A stretch of 43,509 nucleotides of DNA from Paracoccaceae bacterium (GTDB taxonomy: Bacteria; Pseudomonadota; Alphaproteobacteria; Rhodobacterales; Rhodobacteraceae), in the NCBI GenBank assembly GCA_014323785.1, contig JACONJ010000049.1, forward strand, positions 1-43,509. The letters run 5' to 3'. The notes under the pieces were generated by a model, which had not been told where the DNA came from, ran no database searches, and was given only the letters and a program-made list of their open reading frames with translations. The translations under genes were made by a program, and so were the position numbers. Each line of letters begins with the position of its first letter. The first letter of the stretch is position 1. This document shows positions 6,923 to 15,982 of this stretch, piece by piece.

Positions 6923-9727
6923 ATGGATGACACGATTCGCTTTACGCTGGATGGCGCAAGAGTTAAGGCCCGCCCCGGCCAAACAATTTGGGAGGTCGCC
7001 CATGACCGTGGGCTGGTGATCCCGCATCTTTGCCACAAGCCCGCCCCTGGTTATCGCCCTGACGGCAATTGCCGGGCATGCATGGTGGAAATTGAGGGGG
7101 AACGGGTTCTTGCCGCCTCTTGCATCCGCGAGCCCGCCGAGAGGATGGTTGTTGCCACTGCATCGGACCGTGCCGTAGCGGTGCGCCGCATGGTGATGGA
7201 AATGCTGGTTGCCGACCAGCCCGCGCGCAAGGTTGCCCACGATAAATCGGCGCAGTTCTGGGCCATGGCCCAGGCCAGTGGCGTAAGCGCGGCGCGGCTG
7301 CCCAGGCTGGAGGCGGTGTGCATCCCGCGTCTTGATGACAGCCATGTGGCGATGTCGGTGAACCTGGATGCCTGTATCCAGTGCGGGCTGTGCGTGCGCG
7401 CCTGCCGAGAGGTGCAGGTCAATGATGTGATCGGCATGGCGGGCCGGGGGCAGGACAGTTATCCGGTCTTCGATTTCGCCGACCCGATGGGCCAGAGTAC
7501 CTGCGTTGCCTGCGGCGAATGCGTACAGGCGTGTCCGACCGGGGCGTTGATGCCGGCTACGGTCCTGGATACGGCGCAGGTCGGCGACAGCGCGGATTAT
7601 GACCATAAGGTTGAAAGCGTCTGCCCGTTCTGCGGGGTCGGGTGCCAGGTCAGCCTGAAGGTCAAGGGTGGCCGCGTGAAATGTGTCGAGGGGATCCAAG
7701 GCCCCGCCAATGAAGGGCGGCTTTGCGTCAAGGGGCGATTCGGTTTTGACTATATCCACCATGCCCACCGCCTGACCAGGCCCCTGATCCGGCGCAAGGA
7801 TGCGCCGCCCAAGGGCCTGAATGTGGACCCGGCGCATTGGCAGACCCATTTCCGCGAAGCAACCTGGGATGAGGCCCTGGATTTTGCGGCCTCGGGCCTG
7901 TCAGCCCTGCGCGATGAGGCCAGAACGCGCGTGGCGGGCTTCGGCAGCGCGAAATGCACCAATGAAGAAGCGTATCTGTTTCAAAAGCTGATCCGCCAGG
8001 GCTTTGGCCATAACAATGTCGATCACTGTACACGGCTGTGCCATGCGTCCTCGGTTGCGGCCCTGATGGAAAATGTCGGCTCTGGCGCGGTGACCGCGAC
8101 CTTTAACGAGATCAGGAACGCTGATGTGGCGATTGTGATCGGGGCCAACCCGGTGGAAAACCATCCGGTCGCGGCGACCTATTTCAAGCAATTCGCCAGG
8201 TGCGGCGGCACGCTGATTGTGATGGACCCCCGGGGCCAGGCATTAAAGCCTTATGCCCGCCATATGCTGCAATTCCGCCCGGGTGCCGATGTCAGCCTTT
8301 TGAACGCGATGTGTCACGTGATCGTCCAAGAAGGGCTTTACGATCAGCACTACATCGATGCCCATACCGAGAATTGGGAGGCCGAGCGTGCGCATCTGGC
8401 CGGTTTCACGCCCGAGAAGATGGCCGGGATTTGCGGAATTGCGCCCGATGTGATCCGTGCGGTCGCCCGCGAGTTCGCCACGGCGCGGGCTGCCATGATC
8501 TTCTGGGGTATGGGGGTCAGCCAGCATATCCATGGGACCGATAATTCACGCTGCCTGATCTCGCTTGCGCTCATGTGCGGCCACGTCGGGCGACCTGGAA
8601 CGGGGCTGCATCCGTTGCGGGGGCAGAACAATGTGCAGGGGGCCTCGGATGCTGGTCTGATCCCGATGTTCCTGCCGGATTACCAAAGCGTCACCGATGA
8701 TCATGTGCGCGCGGCCTTTGCCGCCCTGTGGAATGCCCCCGATTTCAGTGCCCGGCAGGGGCTGACGGTGACCGAGATCATGGAGGCGGTGCACAAGGGC
8801 ACGATCCGGGGCATGTATATCCTGGGGGAAAACCCGGCGATGTCGGATCCCGATGTGAACCACGCCCGCGCGGCACTGGCAAAACTGGACCACCTGGTTG
8901 TACAGGATATTTTTATCACTGAAACCGCGAATTACGCTGATGTGATCCTGCCCGCCTCGGCCTTTGCCGAAAAAACAGGGACTGTCACCAACACCAACCG
9001 GCAGGTGCAGATGGGCCGCCCCGCCTTGCCGCCACCGGGGGAGGCGCGAGAGGATTGGTGGATTACCACGGAACTGGCGAAGCGGCTGGGGCTTGCGTGG
9101 GACTACACCCACCCTTCCCAGGTGTTTGCCGAGATGAAGCACACCATGGCATCGCTTGACAATATCACCTGGGACCGGCTGGAAGCGGAAAACGCGGTAA
9201 CTTACCCGTCGCTTGGTGCAGAAGATCCAGGCCAGGCGATCGTATTCGGCGATGGATTCCCCCGCCCCGGGGGCCGCGCCAGGTTCACGCCCGCCAGTGT
9301 GATTCCCCCCGATGAGGTTCCGGATGCCGAGTACCCGATGATCCTGACGACGGGGCGGCAATTAGAGCATTGGCATACCGGATCCATGACGCGCCGGGCC
9401 TCTGTGCTGGATGCTGTGGAACCCGAGGCGAGCTGTGCACTCCACCCCTCCACCTTGCGCAAACTTGGCCTTGGGCCCGGCGGGCTGGTGCGGCTGACAA
9501 CCCGGCGCGGCATGGTTGCGCTGATGGCGCGCGCCGACAGGGCGGTGGCACCGGATATGGTGTTCCTGCCCTTCGCTTATGTAGAGGCGGCAGCGAACCT
9601 TTTGACCAATTCGGCCATTGACCCCTATGGCAAGATTCCAGAGTTCAAATTCTGCGCCGTGAAGGTGGAAGCGGCAGAAGGCCATCGTGCCGCGGAACAG
9701 GCACCAAAGGCCCGACCATCGGCGTAA
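6923..9727 (+). CDS. Formate dehydrogenase alpha (catalytic molybdenum) subunit, FdsA/FdhF-like
   Basis: Oxidises formate to CO2 at a bis-MGD molybdenum centre. From the ATG at 6923 (AGGAG at 6910-6914) it is 934 aa. Order of domains: a 2Fe-2S ferredoxin domain (Cys37, Cys50, Cys53, Cys67); two 4Fe-4S clusters in CIQCGLCVRAC and CVACGECVQACP; the molybdopterin-oxidoreductase Fe-S motif CPFCGVGCQ; then the MopB domain with the active-site segment HCTRLCHASS, where the Cys occupies the Sec/Cys molybdenum-ligand position; and a C-terminal molydopterin-binding domain (LTTGRQLEHWHTGSMTRR). This is the layout of NAD-linked FdsA/FdhF-type alpha subunits. The usual partners FdsB and FdsG (NADH and flavin side), FdsD and FdhD are absent from both flanks; lipB follows. 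The electron acceptor is therefore unknown. Confidence 0.93.
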   Translation: MDDTIRFTLDGARVKARPGQTIWEVAHDRGLVIPHLCHKPAPGYRPDGNCRACMVEIEGERVLAASCIREPAERMVVATASDRAVAVRRMVMEMLVADQPARKVAHDKSAQFWAMAQASGVSAARLPRLEAVCIPRLDDSHVAMSVNLDACIQCGLCVRACREVQVNDVIGMAGRGQDSYPVFDFADPMGQSTCVACGECVQACPTGALMPATVLDTAQVGDSADYDHKVESVCPFCGVGCQVSLKVKGGRVKCVEGIQGPANEGRLCVKGRFGFDYIHHAHRLTRPLIRRKDAPPKGLNVDPAHWQTHFREATWDEALDFAASGLSALRDEARTRVAGFGSAKCTNEEAYLFQKLIRQGFGHNNVDHCTRLCHASSVAALMENVGSGAVTATFNEIRNADVAIVIGANPVENHPVAATYFKQFARCGGTLIVMDPRGQALKPYARHMLQFRPGADVSLLNAMCHVIVQEGLYDQHYIDAHTENWEAERAHLAGFTPEKMAGICGIAPDVIRAVAREFATARAAMIFWGMGVSQHIHGTDNSRCLISLALMCGHVGRPGTGLHPLRGQNNVQGASDAGLIPMFLPDYQSVTDDHVRAAFAALWNAPDFSARQGLTVTEIMEAVHKGTIRGMYILGENPAMSDPDVNHARAALAKLDHLVVQDIFITETANYADVILPASAFAEKTGTVTNTNRQVQMGRPALPPPGEAREDWWITTELAKRLGLAWDYTHPSQVFAEMKHTMASLDNITWDRLEAENAVTYPSLGAEDPGQAIVFGDGFPRPGGRARFTPASVIPPDEVPDAEYPMILTTGRQLEHWHTGSMTRRASVLDAVEPEASCALHPSTLRKLGLGPGGLVRLTTRRGMVALMARADRAVAPDMVFLPFAYVEAAANLLTNSAIDPYGKIPEFKFCAVKVEAAEGHRAAEQAPKARPSA

Positions 9728-9976
9728 GTGCCACAGCGGTGCTGCCAGGCCAGGCCGAAAGACGCCTTAAGATGATTGCCCGCCATGCCCGGCGGCGTTT
9801 CGCGGGCTGTTCTGGCTGGTCCACGCAAGGGGCCGGTTGCGCGGCCCCCGCACGCCTGCGCGGGGCGAAAGAATCAGATGCAATTTGATCCTGCGGTGCG
9901 GGACGGATACTGTGGCCTTCAGGGGGGGGCGCATGCGGGCGTTCCAAATGGGCGGGGCCGTGTCCCCGAAGACCAG

Positions 9977-10684
9977 ATGGTTGAATGGTACAGCTCGAGC
10001 GGCCTGGTGCCGTATAAGGTCGCTATGGCCGGGATGGATGCGCGCGTGAACGCCATCGCAGCCGGGCATGCGGATGAGGTGATCTGGCTGCTGGAGCATC
10101 CCCCGCTTTACACCGCCGGACTCTCGGCCAGGCCCCGGGATTTGCTGACGCCCGACCGCTTTCCGGTGTTCCGGACGCGGCGGGGCGGGCAATACACCTA
10201 TCACGGGCCGGGGCAAAGGGTGGCTTATGTGATGCTTGACCTGAACCGCCGGGGCCGGGATGTCCGGCGGTTCGTTGCCGGGCTCGAGGCCTGGGTTATC
10301 GCCACCCTGGCCGAATTCGGCGTCACGGGCAAAAGGCGACCGGGCCGCGTGGGAATCTGGGTCGCGCGGCCGGAAAAGGCATTGCGTGCCAATGGCTGCC
10401 CAAGAGAGGACAAGGTCGCCTTTGTTGGCCTGCGCATCCGCAAATGGGTGAGCTTTCATGGCCTCTCGATCAATGTAGAGCCGGATTTGACGCATTTCGA
10501 CGGGATCGTGCCGTGTGGCCTCAGGGGGCATGGCGTGACCAGCCTGGTGGATCTGGGGCTGCCAGTGGTGATGGGGGATGTTGATGCCGCCCTCAAACGC
10601 ACCTTTCCCGCGGCGATGCATGCCAGTGGCACAGGACATGTCCCCGAACATGGCGCACGCGCCCCCCGATTCGCCAGGCCGTGA
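9977..10684 (+). CDS. lipB: Lipoyl(octanoyl) transferase
   Basis: Transfers octanoyl groups from acyl carrier protein to lipoyl domains of 2-oxoacid dehydrogenases and the glycine cleavage H protein; cytoplasmic. From the ATG at 9977 the protein is 235 aa, the family's normal size. The open frame continues upstream to 9776 but that part has no family resemblance. Motifs: [15 protein letters not shown] at the N-terminus, [11 protein letters not shown] near residue 73, [18 protein letters not shown] near 145-162, and the catalytic Cys in [12 protein letters not shown]. The ribosome site is weak. About 250 bp separate it from the formate dehydrogenase gene, in which I saw no other feature, so it probably has its own promoter. 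Confidence 0.93.
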   Translation: MVEWYSSSGLVPYKVAMAGMDARVNAIAAGHADEVIWLLEHPPLYTAGLSARPRDLLTPDRFPVFRTRRGGQYTYHGPGQRVAYVMLDLNRRGRDVRRFVAGLEAWVIATLAEFGVTGKRRPGRVGIWVARPEKALRANGCPREDKVAFVGLRIRKWVSFHGLSINVEPDLTHFDGIVPCGLRGHGVTSLVDLGLPVVMGDVDAALKRTFPAAMHASGTGHVPEHGARAPRFARP

Positions 10685-10820
10685 TCCGGGTTATCCGGGG
10701 GGTGCCAGCCCCCGGCACGACGGCCACATCTGACGCGGCAGGGCCCGACCAGCCCGGAGGGACCGGGGCACCCGCGCCGGGGGAATTATTCAAATTTCCA
10801 CGTCGTGCGCGGCTTTGCGA

Positions 10821-10849
10821 TTGCACCCCTGTTTTCACGGCACTAGAAT
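10821..10849 (+). promoter_or_regulatory. Candidate promoter of ctaD
   Basis: TTGCAC (10821-10826), then 17 nt, then TAGAAT (10844-10849), a five-of-six match to the -10 consensus. It lies about 70 nt before the ctaD ATG, which has an AGGAG ribosome site at 10910-10914. Confidence 0.42.
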
Positions 10850-10920
10850 AGACATTCCAGGCGCGGGCGGGGTGACTGGCCCCCGGCCCAACGCGTTATG
10901 CGATTGAACAGGAGTACGCC

Positions 10921-12585
10921 ATGGCAGACGCCGCCATTTCCGCACACGATCACGCGCGGCCGGGGTTCTTCACCCGGTGGTTCATGTCCACAAACCACAA
11001 GGACATTGGTGTTCTTTACATTTTCACCGCTGGAGTTGTCGGGCTGATCTCGGTCATCATGACCATTTACATGCGGATGGAACTGATGGCACCGGGGGTG
11101 CAGTATATGTGCACCGAAGGTGCGCGGGTGCTCAGCCAGGCCGCCGCCGGTGCGTGTACGCCCGATGGCCACCTGTGGAACGTGATGATCACCGGACACG
11201 GCGTTCTGATGATGTTCTTCGTGGTGATCCCGGCCCTGTTCGGCGGGTTTGGCAACTACTTCATGCCCCTGATGATCGGTGCGCCGGATATGGCGTTTCC
11301 GCGCCTGAACAATCTGAGCTACTGGATGTATGTGGCGGGTACCGCGCTGGCCTTCTGCGCTGTGTTTGTTGACGGGGGCGCAGGCCCTGGCTGGACCTTT
11401 TATCCCCCCTTGTCTTGGCAGGATGCGGCCACATCACGGGCGGTGGATTTCGCGATTTTTGCCATCCACGTCTCGGGCGCAAGTTCCATACTGGGGGCCA
11501 TCAACTTCATCACCACCTTTCTGAACATGCGTGCCCCAGGCATGACCCTGCACAAGGTGCCGCTGTTCGCGTGGTCAATCTTTGTCACGGCCTGGCTTTT
11601 GCTTCTGTCGCTGCCGGTTCTGGCGGGGGCGATCACCATGCTGCTGACGGATCGCAATTTCGGCACGACCTTCTTTGATGTGGCCGGTGGCGGTGATCCG
11701 GTGCTGTTCCAGCACATCTTCTGGTTTTTCGGCCACCCCGAGGTCTATATCGTGATCCTGCCGGCCTTTGGCGTGATCAGCCACGTGATCGCGACCTTCT
11801 CCAGAAAGCCGATCTTTGGCTATCTTCCGATGGTCTACGCGCTGGTGGCCATTGGCGGCTTGGGCTTCGTGGTCTGGGCACACCACATGTACACATCGGG
11901 CATGACGCTGACGCAGCAGGCCTATTTCATGGTCGCCACCATGGTCATCGCGGTTCCCACGGGGATTAAGATATTCTCGTGGATTGCCACGATGTGGCAG
12001 GGGTCGATCGAGTTCAAAACGCCCATGCTGTTTGCTGTCGGTTTCATCTTCCTGTTCACGCTTGGCGGGGTCACCGGCATCGTGCTCAGCCAGGCGGGGG
12101 TGGACCGGGCGTATCACGACACCTACTATGTGGTGGCACATTTCCACTATGTGATGAGCTTGGGGGCCGTCTTTGGGATTTTCGCCGCAATTTATTACTG
12201 GATCGGCAAGATGTCGGGACGGCAGTACCCGGAATGGGCGGGAAAACTGCATTTCTGGATGTTCTTTATCGGCACCAACGTGACCTTCTTTCCCCAGCAC
12301 TTTCTGGGTCGCCAGGGTATGCCGCGCCGCTACATCGATTATCCCGAAGCCTTTGCGCAGTGGAACTACCTTAGCTCACTGGGGGCATTTGTGGCCTTTG
12401 CCTCGTTCGTTTTCTTTATCGGGGTTGTGTTCTACACACTTCGCGCTGGCAAGCCGGTTGAGGATCCCGCCTATTGGGGGGCGCATGCGGACACGCTGGA
12501 ATGGACCCTGCCGAACCCGCCACCGGAGCACACCTTTGAGGTTCTGCCAACGCGTGAGATGTGGGACAAGCAGCCGCATCACTAG
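10921..12585 (+). CDS. ctaD: Cytochrome c oxidase (aa3 type) subunit I
   Basis: The catalytic subunit of the inner-membrane haem-copper oxidase, reducing O2 to water and pumping protons. It is 554 aa with about 12 hydrophobic segments. Landmarks: the first haem a ligand region [30 protein letters not shown]; the CuB His and cross-linked Tyr in [10 protein letters not shown]; the paired CuB histidines in WAHHMYT; the K-channel Lys further along; and the haem a3/haem a histidines in [11 protein letters not shown]. The D-channel Asn/Asp segment (FGNYF) is intact. Subunits II and III are not adjacent, which is common in Rhodobacter-type genomes where ctaD is separate from the ctaC cluster. An AGGAG ribosome site precedes the ATG. 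Confidence 0.97.
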   Translation: MADAAISAHDHARPGFFTRWFMSTNHKDIGVLYIFTAGVVGLISVIMTIYMRMELMAPGVQYMCTEGARVLSQAAAGACTPDGHLWNVMITGHGVLMMFFVVIPALFGGFGNYFMPLMIGAPDMAFPRLNNLSYWMYVAGTALAFCAVFVDGGAGPGWTFYPPLSWQDAATSRAVDFAIFAIHVSGASSILGAINFITTFLNMRAPGMTLHKVPLFAWSIFVTAWLLLLSLPVLAGAITMLLTDRNFGTTFFDVAGGGDPVLFQHIFWFFGHPEVYIVILPAFGVISHVIATFSRKPIFGYLPMVYALVAIGGLGFVVWAHHMYTSGMTLTQQAYFMVATMVIAVPTGIKIFSWIATMWQGSIEFKTPMLFAVGFIFLFTLGGVTGIVLSQAGVDRAYHDTYYVVAHFHYVMSLGAVFGIFAAIYYWIGKMSGRQYPEWAGKLHFWMFFIGTNVTFFPQHFLGRQGMPRRYIDYPEAFAQWNYLSSLGAFVAFASFVFFIGVVFYTLRAGKPVEDPAYWGAHADTLEWTLPNPPPEHTFEVLPTREMWDKQPHH

Positions 12586-12631
12586 GGGGCCACTCGCCAC
12601 CCGCAAAGCCCGACCGAGGGGGGGACAGCCC

Positions 12632-13108
12632 GTGAATTTGGCATTCCATCACATCAACGTCGTCTCGTCCGACGTGGACGGGCTGCACGATTTTTACACA
12701 AGGCTGCTCGGCCTTGCCGATGTCCCTGCGGAACACTTCAGCCGTACCGAAGCGACAGGGGGCAAAGGCTATTCCGGCAAGATCAGGTTTGCCACGGATG
12801 GGGCCATGCAGATGCACCTGGCGGAACAGGATTTTGGCGTTGCCTTCAAAAATGGCAAGACGATCAACCCCGTTGAACGCGGGCATATCGCCTTTCGCAC
12901 CGATGACATCGCCGCCGTCAAGGCCCTGCTAAAGGACCGGGGGATTCCCTATTCCGATTATGGCACGACCTTTTCGCAAGAGTGGCACCAGATATTCCTT
13001 CAGGATCCGGCGGGCACCATCATCGAAATCCATCAACAGGTTGGCCAGGAACAGCTGATGCCCCGTTCCACACCGCCACCGGACGGTTCGCGTGGGTCAT
13101 CGGCCTGA
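12632..13108 (+). CDS. VOC-superfamily (glyoxalase / dioxygenase fold) protein
   Basis: A 158-aa protein starting at GTG 12632 with a GAGGGGGGGA ribosome site just upstream; the frame remains open upstream into ctaD but that part is a shadow. Two beta-alpha-beta-beta-beta modules are visible: FHHINVVSSDVDGLHDFYTR at the start, HIAFRTDDIAAVKALLKDRG in the middle, and FLQDPAGTIIEIHQQ at the end. The likely metal ligands are His7, the His of GHIAFRT and the Glu of IIEIHQ. This is the fold of lactoylglutathione lyases, fosfomycin-resistance proteins and extradiol dioxygenases. The substrate cannot be assigned. It follows ctaD by 46 bp on the same strand. Confidence 0.85.
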   Translation: MNLAFHHINVVSSDVDGLHDFYTRLLGLADVPAEHFSRTEATGGKGYSGKIRFATDGAMQMHLAEQDFGVAFKNGKTINPVERGHIAFRTDDIAAVKALLKDRGIPYSDYGTTFSQEWHQIFLQDPAGTIIEIHQQVGQEQLMPRSTPPPDGSRGSSA

Positions 13109-13133
13109 CCGCGGGTGCCGTTTTTGTCGATTC

Positions 13134-13150
13134 CCCTGGTTCAGCCAGGG
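13134..13150 (+). terminator. Short hairpin after the VOC gene
   Basis: CCCTGG (13134-13139) and CCAGGG (13145-13150) form a 6-bp stem with a 5-nt loop, 25 bases after the stop. The palindrome ATGACGTCAT and then TTTT follow directly. Confidence 0.35.
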
Positions 13151-13232
13151 ATGACGTCATTTTCCGGCTGGCGCGATTGCCACGAACCTGTACATGGTAC
13201 CCGGATTCCATGGGATGATTCCGGTGGGGGCT

Positions 13233-13925
13233 ATGGGCCAGGCGGATACACGGGTTCCGGACACGACAGCCATCCGCGATGCGGCCACCCTGATCCTGCT
13301 GCGCGATGCCATAACCCGCCCCCGCGTTCTGATGGGCCAGCGGGATAAATCCGCCGTCTTCATGCCGTCCAAGTTCGTCTTTCCCGGCGGCGCGGTAGAG
13401 GCCGTCGATGCCGGCATTCCCCTGGCCCGCCCCCCTGCGGATGCCACGGCCAGGGCATTGCAAGCCCAATCTTCCCCCCCGCCGGCGGCCATCATCGCCG
13501 CCGCAACGCGCGAACTGTGGGAAGAAACGGGCCAGCTCCTGGGCCGGGCAGACGCCCGCGCCAAAACGGTCCAGGCCCCGAAGGGCTGGCGCGGATATCT
13601 GGCAACGGGGTGCCTGCCCGACGGCGTGGCGATGACGTTCGTGTTCCGCGCCATCACGCCCCCCGGTACTCCCCGCCGCTTTGATGCCCGATTTTTCCTG
13701 GCCGGGGCCGGGGGATTGCAAACCGACCCTGATGACTTCACGCGTGCCGAAGCTGAATTAAGCCGCCTGCAATGGATTCCCCTGGATCAGGTGCGCGCCT
13801 TTGATATGCCCTTTATTACCGGGGTGGTACTGGCCGAGGTCGCCGCCCGGCTCGCGGGCCGCGTTCCCCCTAGTGTGCCGTTCTTCAACAGTTCCGACGG
13901 GAACAGCCGGTTTGAACGGCTATAA
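13233..13925 (+). CDS. NUDIX hydrolase (NUDT19/RP2-like)
   Basis: Hydrolyses a nucleoside-diphosphate-linked compound; NUDT19-like relatives act on coenzyme A derivatives, but the substrate here is unproven. The Nudix box is split: FPGGAVEAVDAG comes first, then an insertion of about 35 residues, then AATRELWEETGQLLG carrying the REx2EE metal-binding core. This insertion is characteristic of the NUDT19 group. The protein is about 230 aa from ATG 13233 (GGTGGGGG just upstream). In-frame ATGs at 13194 and 13215 are also possible starts. The C-terminus (VPPSVPFFNSSDGNSRFERL) is intact. It is probably a stand-alone gene. Confidence 0.83.
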   Translation: MGQADTRVPDTTAIRDAATLILLRDAITRPRVLMGQRDKSAVFMPSKFVFPGGAVEAVDAGIPLARPPADATARALQAQSSPPPAAIIAAATRELWEETGQLLGRADARAKTVQAPKGWRGYLATGCLPDGVAMTFVFRAITPPGTPRRFDARFFLAGAGGLQTDPDDFTRAEAELSRLQWIPLDQVRAFDMPFITGVVLAEVAARLAGRVPPSVPFFNSSDGNSRFERL

Positions 13926-14079
13926 GATCCTGCCCATGGCCGAATGGCCCCCGCACCAAACCCGACGGGCAGCAGCACACCCGCACGGGGCACAGCGGAC
14001 ATTGTGGCAGCCCCACTTTGCCTGTATCCTGCCGGGCAAAAGCGCAAAGGAGCCCCCCCATGCCGAAGCCCGCTACAGG

Positions 14080-15274
14080 ATGACCCGCAACTTTTCCCCT
14101 GCCTCGGTCTGGACGGGTGACAACCTGCACGTCATGCGGGGAATCAACTCGCGGTGCGTTGACCTGATTTATCTTGACCCGCCCTTCAACTCAAACCGCA
14201 CTTACGCGGCCCCGATTGGATCAAAGGCCGCCCGGGGCTGCGTTCAAGGATATGTGGACGCTGGACGACGTGGACGTCTATAAACATGGCGAACTGGCCG
14301 ACAAGCACCCTGCCGCCTACAAGGTGATCGATGCCGCCCGACATGCCCACGGCAAGGGGATGATGTCCTACCTGATTATGATGGCCGTGCGTCTGATCGA
14401 GATGAAGCGTATCCTGAAGCCGTCGGGCAGCATCTACCTGCACTGCGACCAGACGGCCAGCCATTACCTGAAACTGCTGATGGATGGGGTGTTCGGGCGG
14501 AAGCAGTTTCGCAATGAGGTCGTGTGGTCCTACCGCAGTGGCGGAGCCAGCAAGCGTTGGTTTTCACGCAAGCACGATGTGCTGCTGTTTTATGCGGCAG
14601 GCGGGCGGCACACGTTCAATGTCCAAAAAGAAAGAGCTTACACAAAATCTAAAAACAGAAAGCCGGGCATCATCAATTATGGCGCGGGCACGGCCGAATT
14701 CCTTGAGGATGAAGAGGGGGTCTATAATCTTGTTCACATGAGGGATGTTTGGGAAATCCCTGTTCTCAACAGCCAGGCCCGCGAGCGGACGGGCTACCCC
14801 ACACAGAAACCCCTGGCCCTGCTGGACCGCATCATCCGTGCATCATCCAACGAAGGCGATATGGTCTTCGATCCGTTCTGCGGCTGTGCGACTGCTCTGG
14901 TTGCGGCGGACCGGCTGAATCGAAAGTGGGCGGGGGTGGATCTGTCGTCGCTTGCCGTGAAATTTGTGAATGCTCGAATCGAGCAGGAGCGGGGGCTGTG
15001 GGGCGGGGTGAATGCGCTGACCGAGCCGCCGCGCCGAACGGACCTGGGCAAGCTGCCGAACTATCGCACCCATCGGCATCGGCTGTATGGGGAACAGGAG
15101 GGTATATGCAAAGGCTGCAATACCCACTTCCCGTTCAAGATCATGGAGGTGGATCATATCCTTCCCAGATCCAAAGGCGGCACCGATCACCCTGAAAACC
15201 TGCAGCTGCTGTGTTCCCACTGCAACCGGTCAAAGGGCGGGCGCACCATGGCCGAATGGCAGGCCATAGGGTAA
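14080..15274 (+). pseudogene. DNA methyltransferase (beta-class N6-A/N4-C) fused to HNH nuclease domain, frameshifted
   Basis: If one base is removed near 14233 the gene encodes about 397 aa. The N-terminus reads MTRNFSPASVWTGDNL, then catalytic motif IV as YLDPPFNSNRTY (DPPF at 33-36). The reading then passes from frame 1 to frame 2 at GCCGCCCGGGGCT, where one extra C splits SKAA from GAAFKDMW. Downstream are LKPSGSIYLHCD, the motif X region YPTQKPLALLDRII (about 240-255), and the AdoMet motif I DPFCGCATA (about 264). The order IV-X-I marks the beta class. From about residue 343 comes an HNH domain: CKGC, DHILPRSKGGTDHPENLQLLC, CNRSKGG. A strong AAGGAG (14046-14051) actually serves ATG 14060, a seven-codon ORF whose TGA overlaps ATG 14080. 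Single-base lesion, sequencing error or programmed shift cannot be told apart here. Confidence 0.82.
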
Positions 15275-15547
15275 AAGGCGCAGCAGCAGGCGGCCCCGCC
15301 CTTTGGCGGGCTACCGGTATCAAACGCGGCCCACGTGTTTCAAAGCCCCGGCCCGATTTTATGAACCGGGCCGGAACTGGTCCGAAGCAGGGACGGGCAG
15401 GGATGGCGGGGCAGGGGGGACCGCGTCAATGATCTTTCAAGCCCCTTCACAACGGCTGTGAAGGCCCTGTGAAGCCCGCGTAAACACCCCTGAAACGCCC
15501 GTCCGCCCCTTGCCCCCGCGCGGCCATCCGTGCCAGTGTGCAGAAAC
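15275..15547. other. Gene-free stretch with two hairpins, after the methyltransferase
   Basis: No supported gene. CCCGCC-CTTT-GGCGGG (15295-15310) is a small terminator-like stem 21 bp after the methyltransferase stop. A perfect 8-bp hairpin follows: CCTTCACA (15444-15451) with TGTGAAGG (15457-15464). A second TGTGAAG at 15468-15474 could compete for the same 5' half. The right part (15501-15557) belongs to the leader repeat described separately. Confidence 0.5.
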
Positions 15548-15557
15548 GTGAACGGGG
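15501..15557 (+). repeat. Ankyrin-cassette leader, diverged copy before the ankyrin remnant
   Basis: Shares the core CGCGCGGCCATCCGTGCCAG with the leaders of the ankyrin genes, but ends as GTGTGCAGAAACGTG. This resembles the copy before the small gene at 20531 (CCTGCGGGAACGTA). Confidence 0.55.
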
Positions 15558-15834
15558 GGCGGATTAAACGCACCCGCCTTAAAAGGAACCAGCGCACCAC
15601 CGAAGCCGGGCCGGCGTCATTATTTGTCAACCTGTGGGATGCGGACGGCTGGACGCCGCTGCAAACGGCGGTGCTGGGGGCCCGCCCCAGGTGGTGCGGG
15701 ATTTGATCGATGCAGGCGCGGATATCACGGCGCGGGACAAGGCCGGCCAAACCCCGGCTGGCCTTGCCGAGTTGAACGCAGCCGTGCACGATGATCCGGT
15801 GTTCCTGGAATTGGACCAGGCGCGGTATAACCGA
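15548..15834 (+). pseudogene. Remnant of an ankyrin-repeat gene
   Basis: In frame 2 from a possible GTG at 15548, the sequence reads NLWDADGWTPLQTAV, a recognisable ankyrin start. It then shifts frame around 15675-15690 (GGGGGCCCGCCCCAG). In frame 1 it continues VVRDLIDAGADITARD, then GQTPAGLAE, then the family C-terminal motif NAAVHDDPVFLELDQARYN. The paralogues stop at this point with TGA; here the codon is CGA, so the stop is also lost. A conserved downstream block (CGGCAGGCCCGCAACAAATC) is shared with the region after 16627. It has no signal peptide and a single complete repeat. It is a decayed copy of the neighbouring cassette. Confidence 0.75.
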
Positions 15835-15910
15835 CCGGTCGCCGGCGCGCCCACGGCAAGGGCGGGGTCGCCGCCCGCGGCAGGCCCGCAACAAATCAGC
15901 GCGGTGCTTG

Positions 15911-15982
15911 CCCCCGCGCGACCATCCGTGCCAGCCTGCCGCCAGGTCTCTGGGCGCATAAAACTTGAAGAGTGAGGCCCGA
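15911..15982 (+). repeat. Ankyrin-cassette leader, copy upstream of 15983
   Basis: Contains ACCATCCGTGCCAGCCTGCC, then GCCAGGTCTCTGGGCGCAT, then AACTTGAAGAGTGAGGCCCGA ending at the ATG. It is strongly similar to 18111-18190 and 19680-19755, probably carries the promoter and ribosome site, and was copied with the gene. Confidence 0.7.

Noticed and set aside
13151-13160. ATGACGTCAT palindrome as a regulator site
   Set aside because: A single short palindrome next to a hairpin, with no second copy seen; insufficient evidence.
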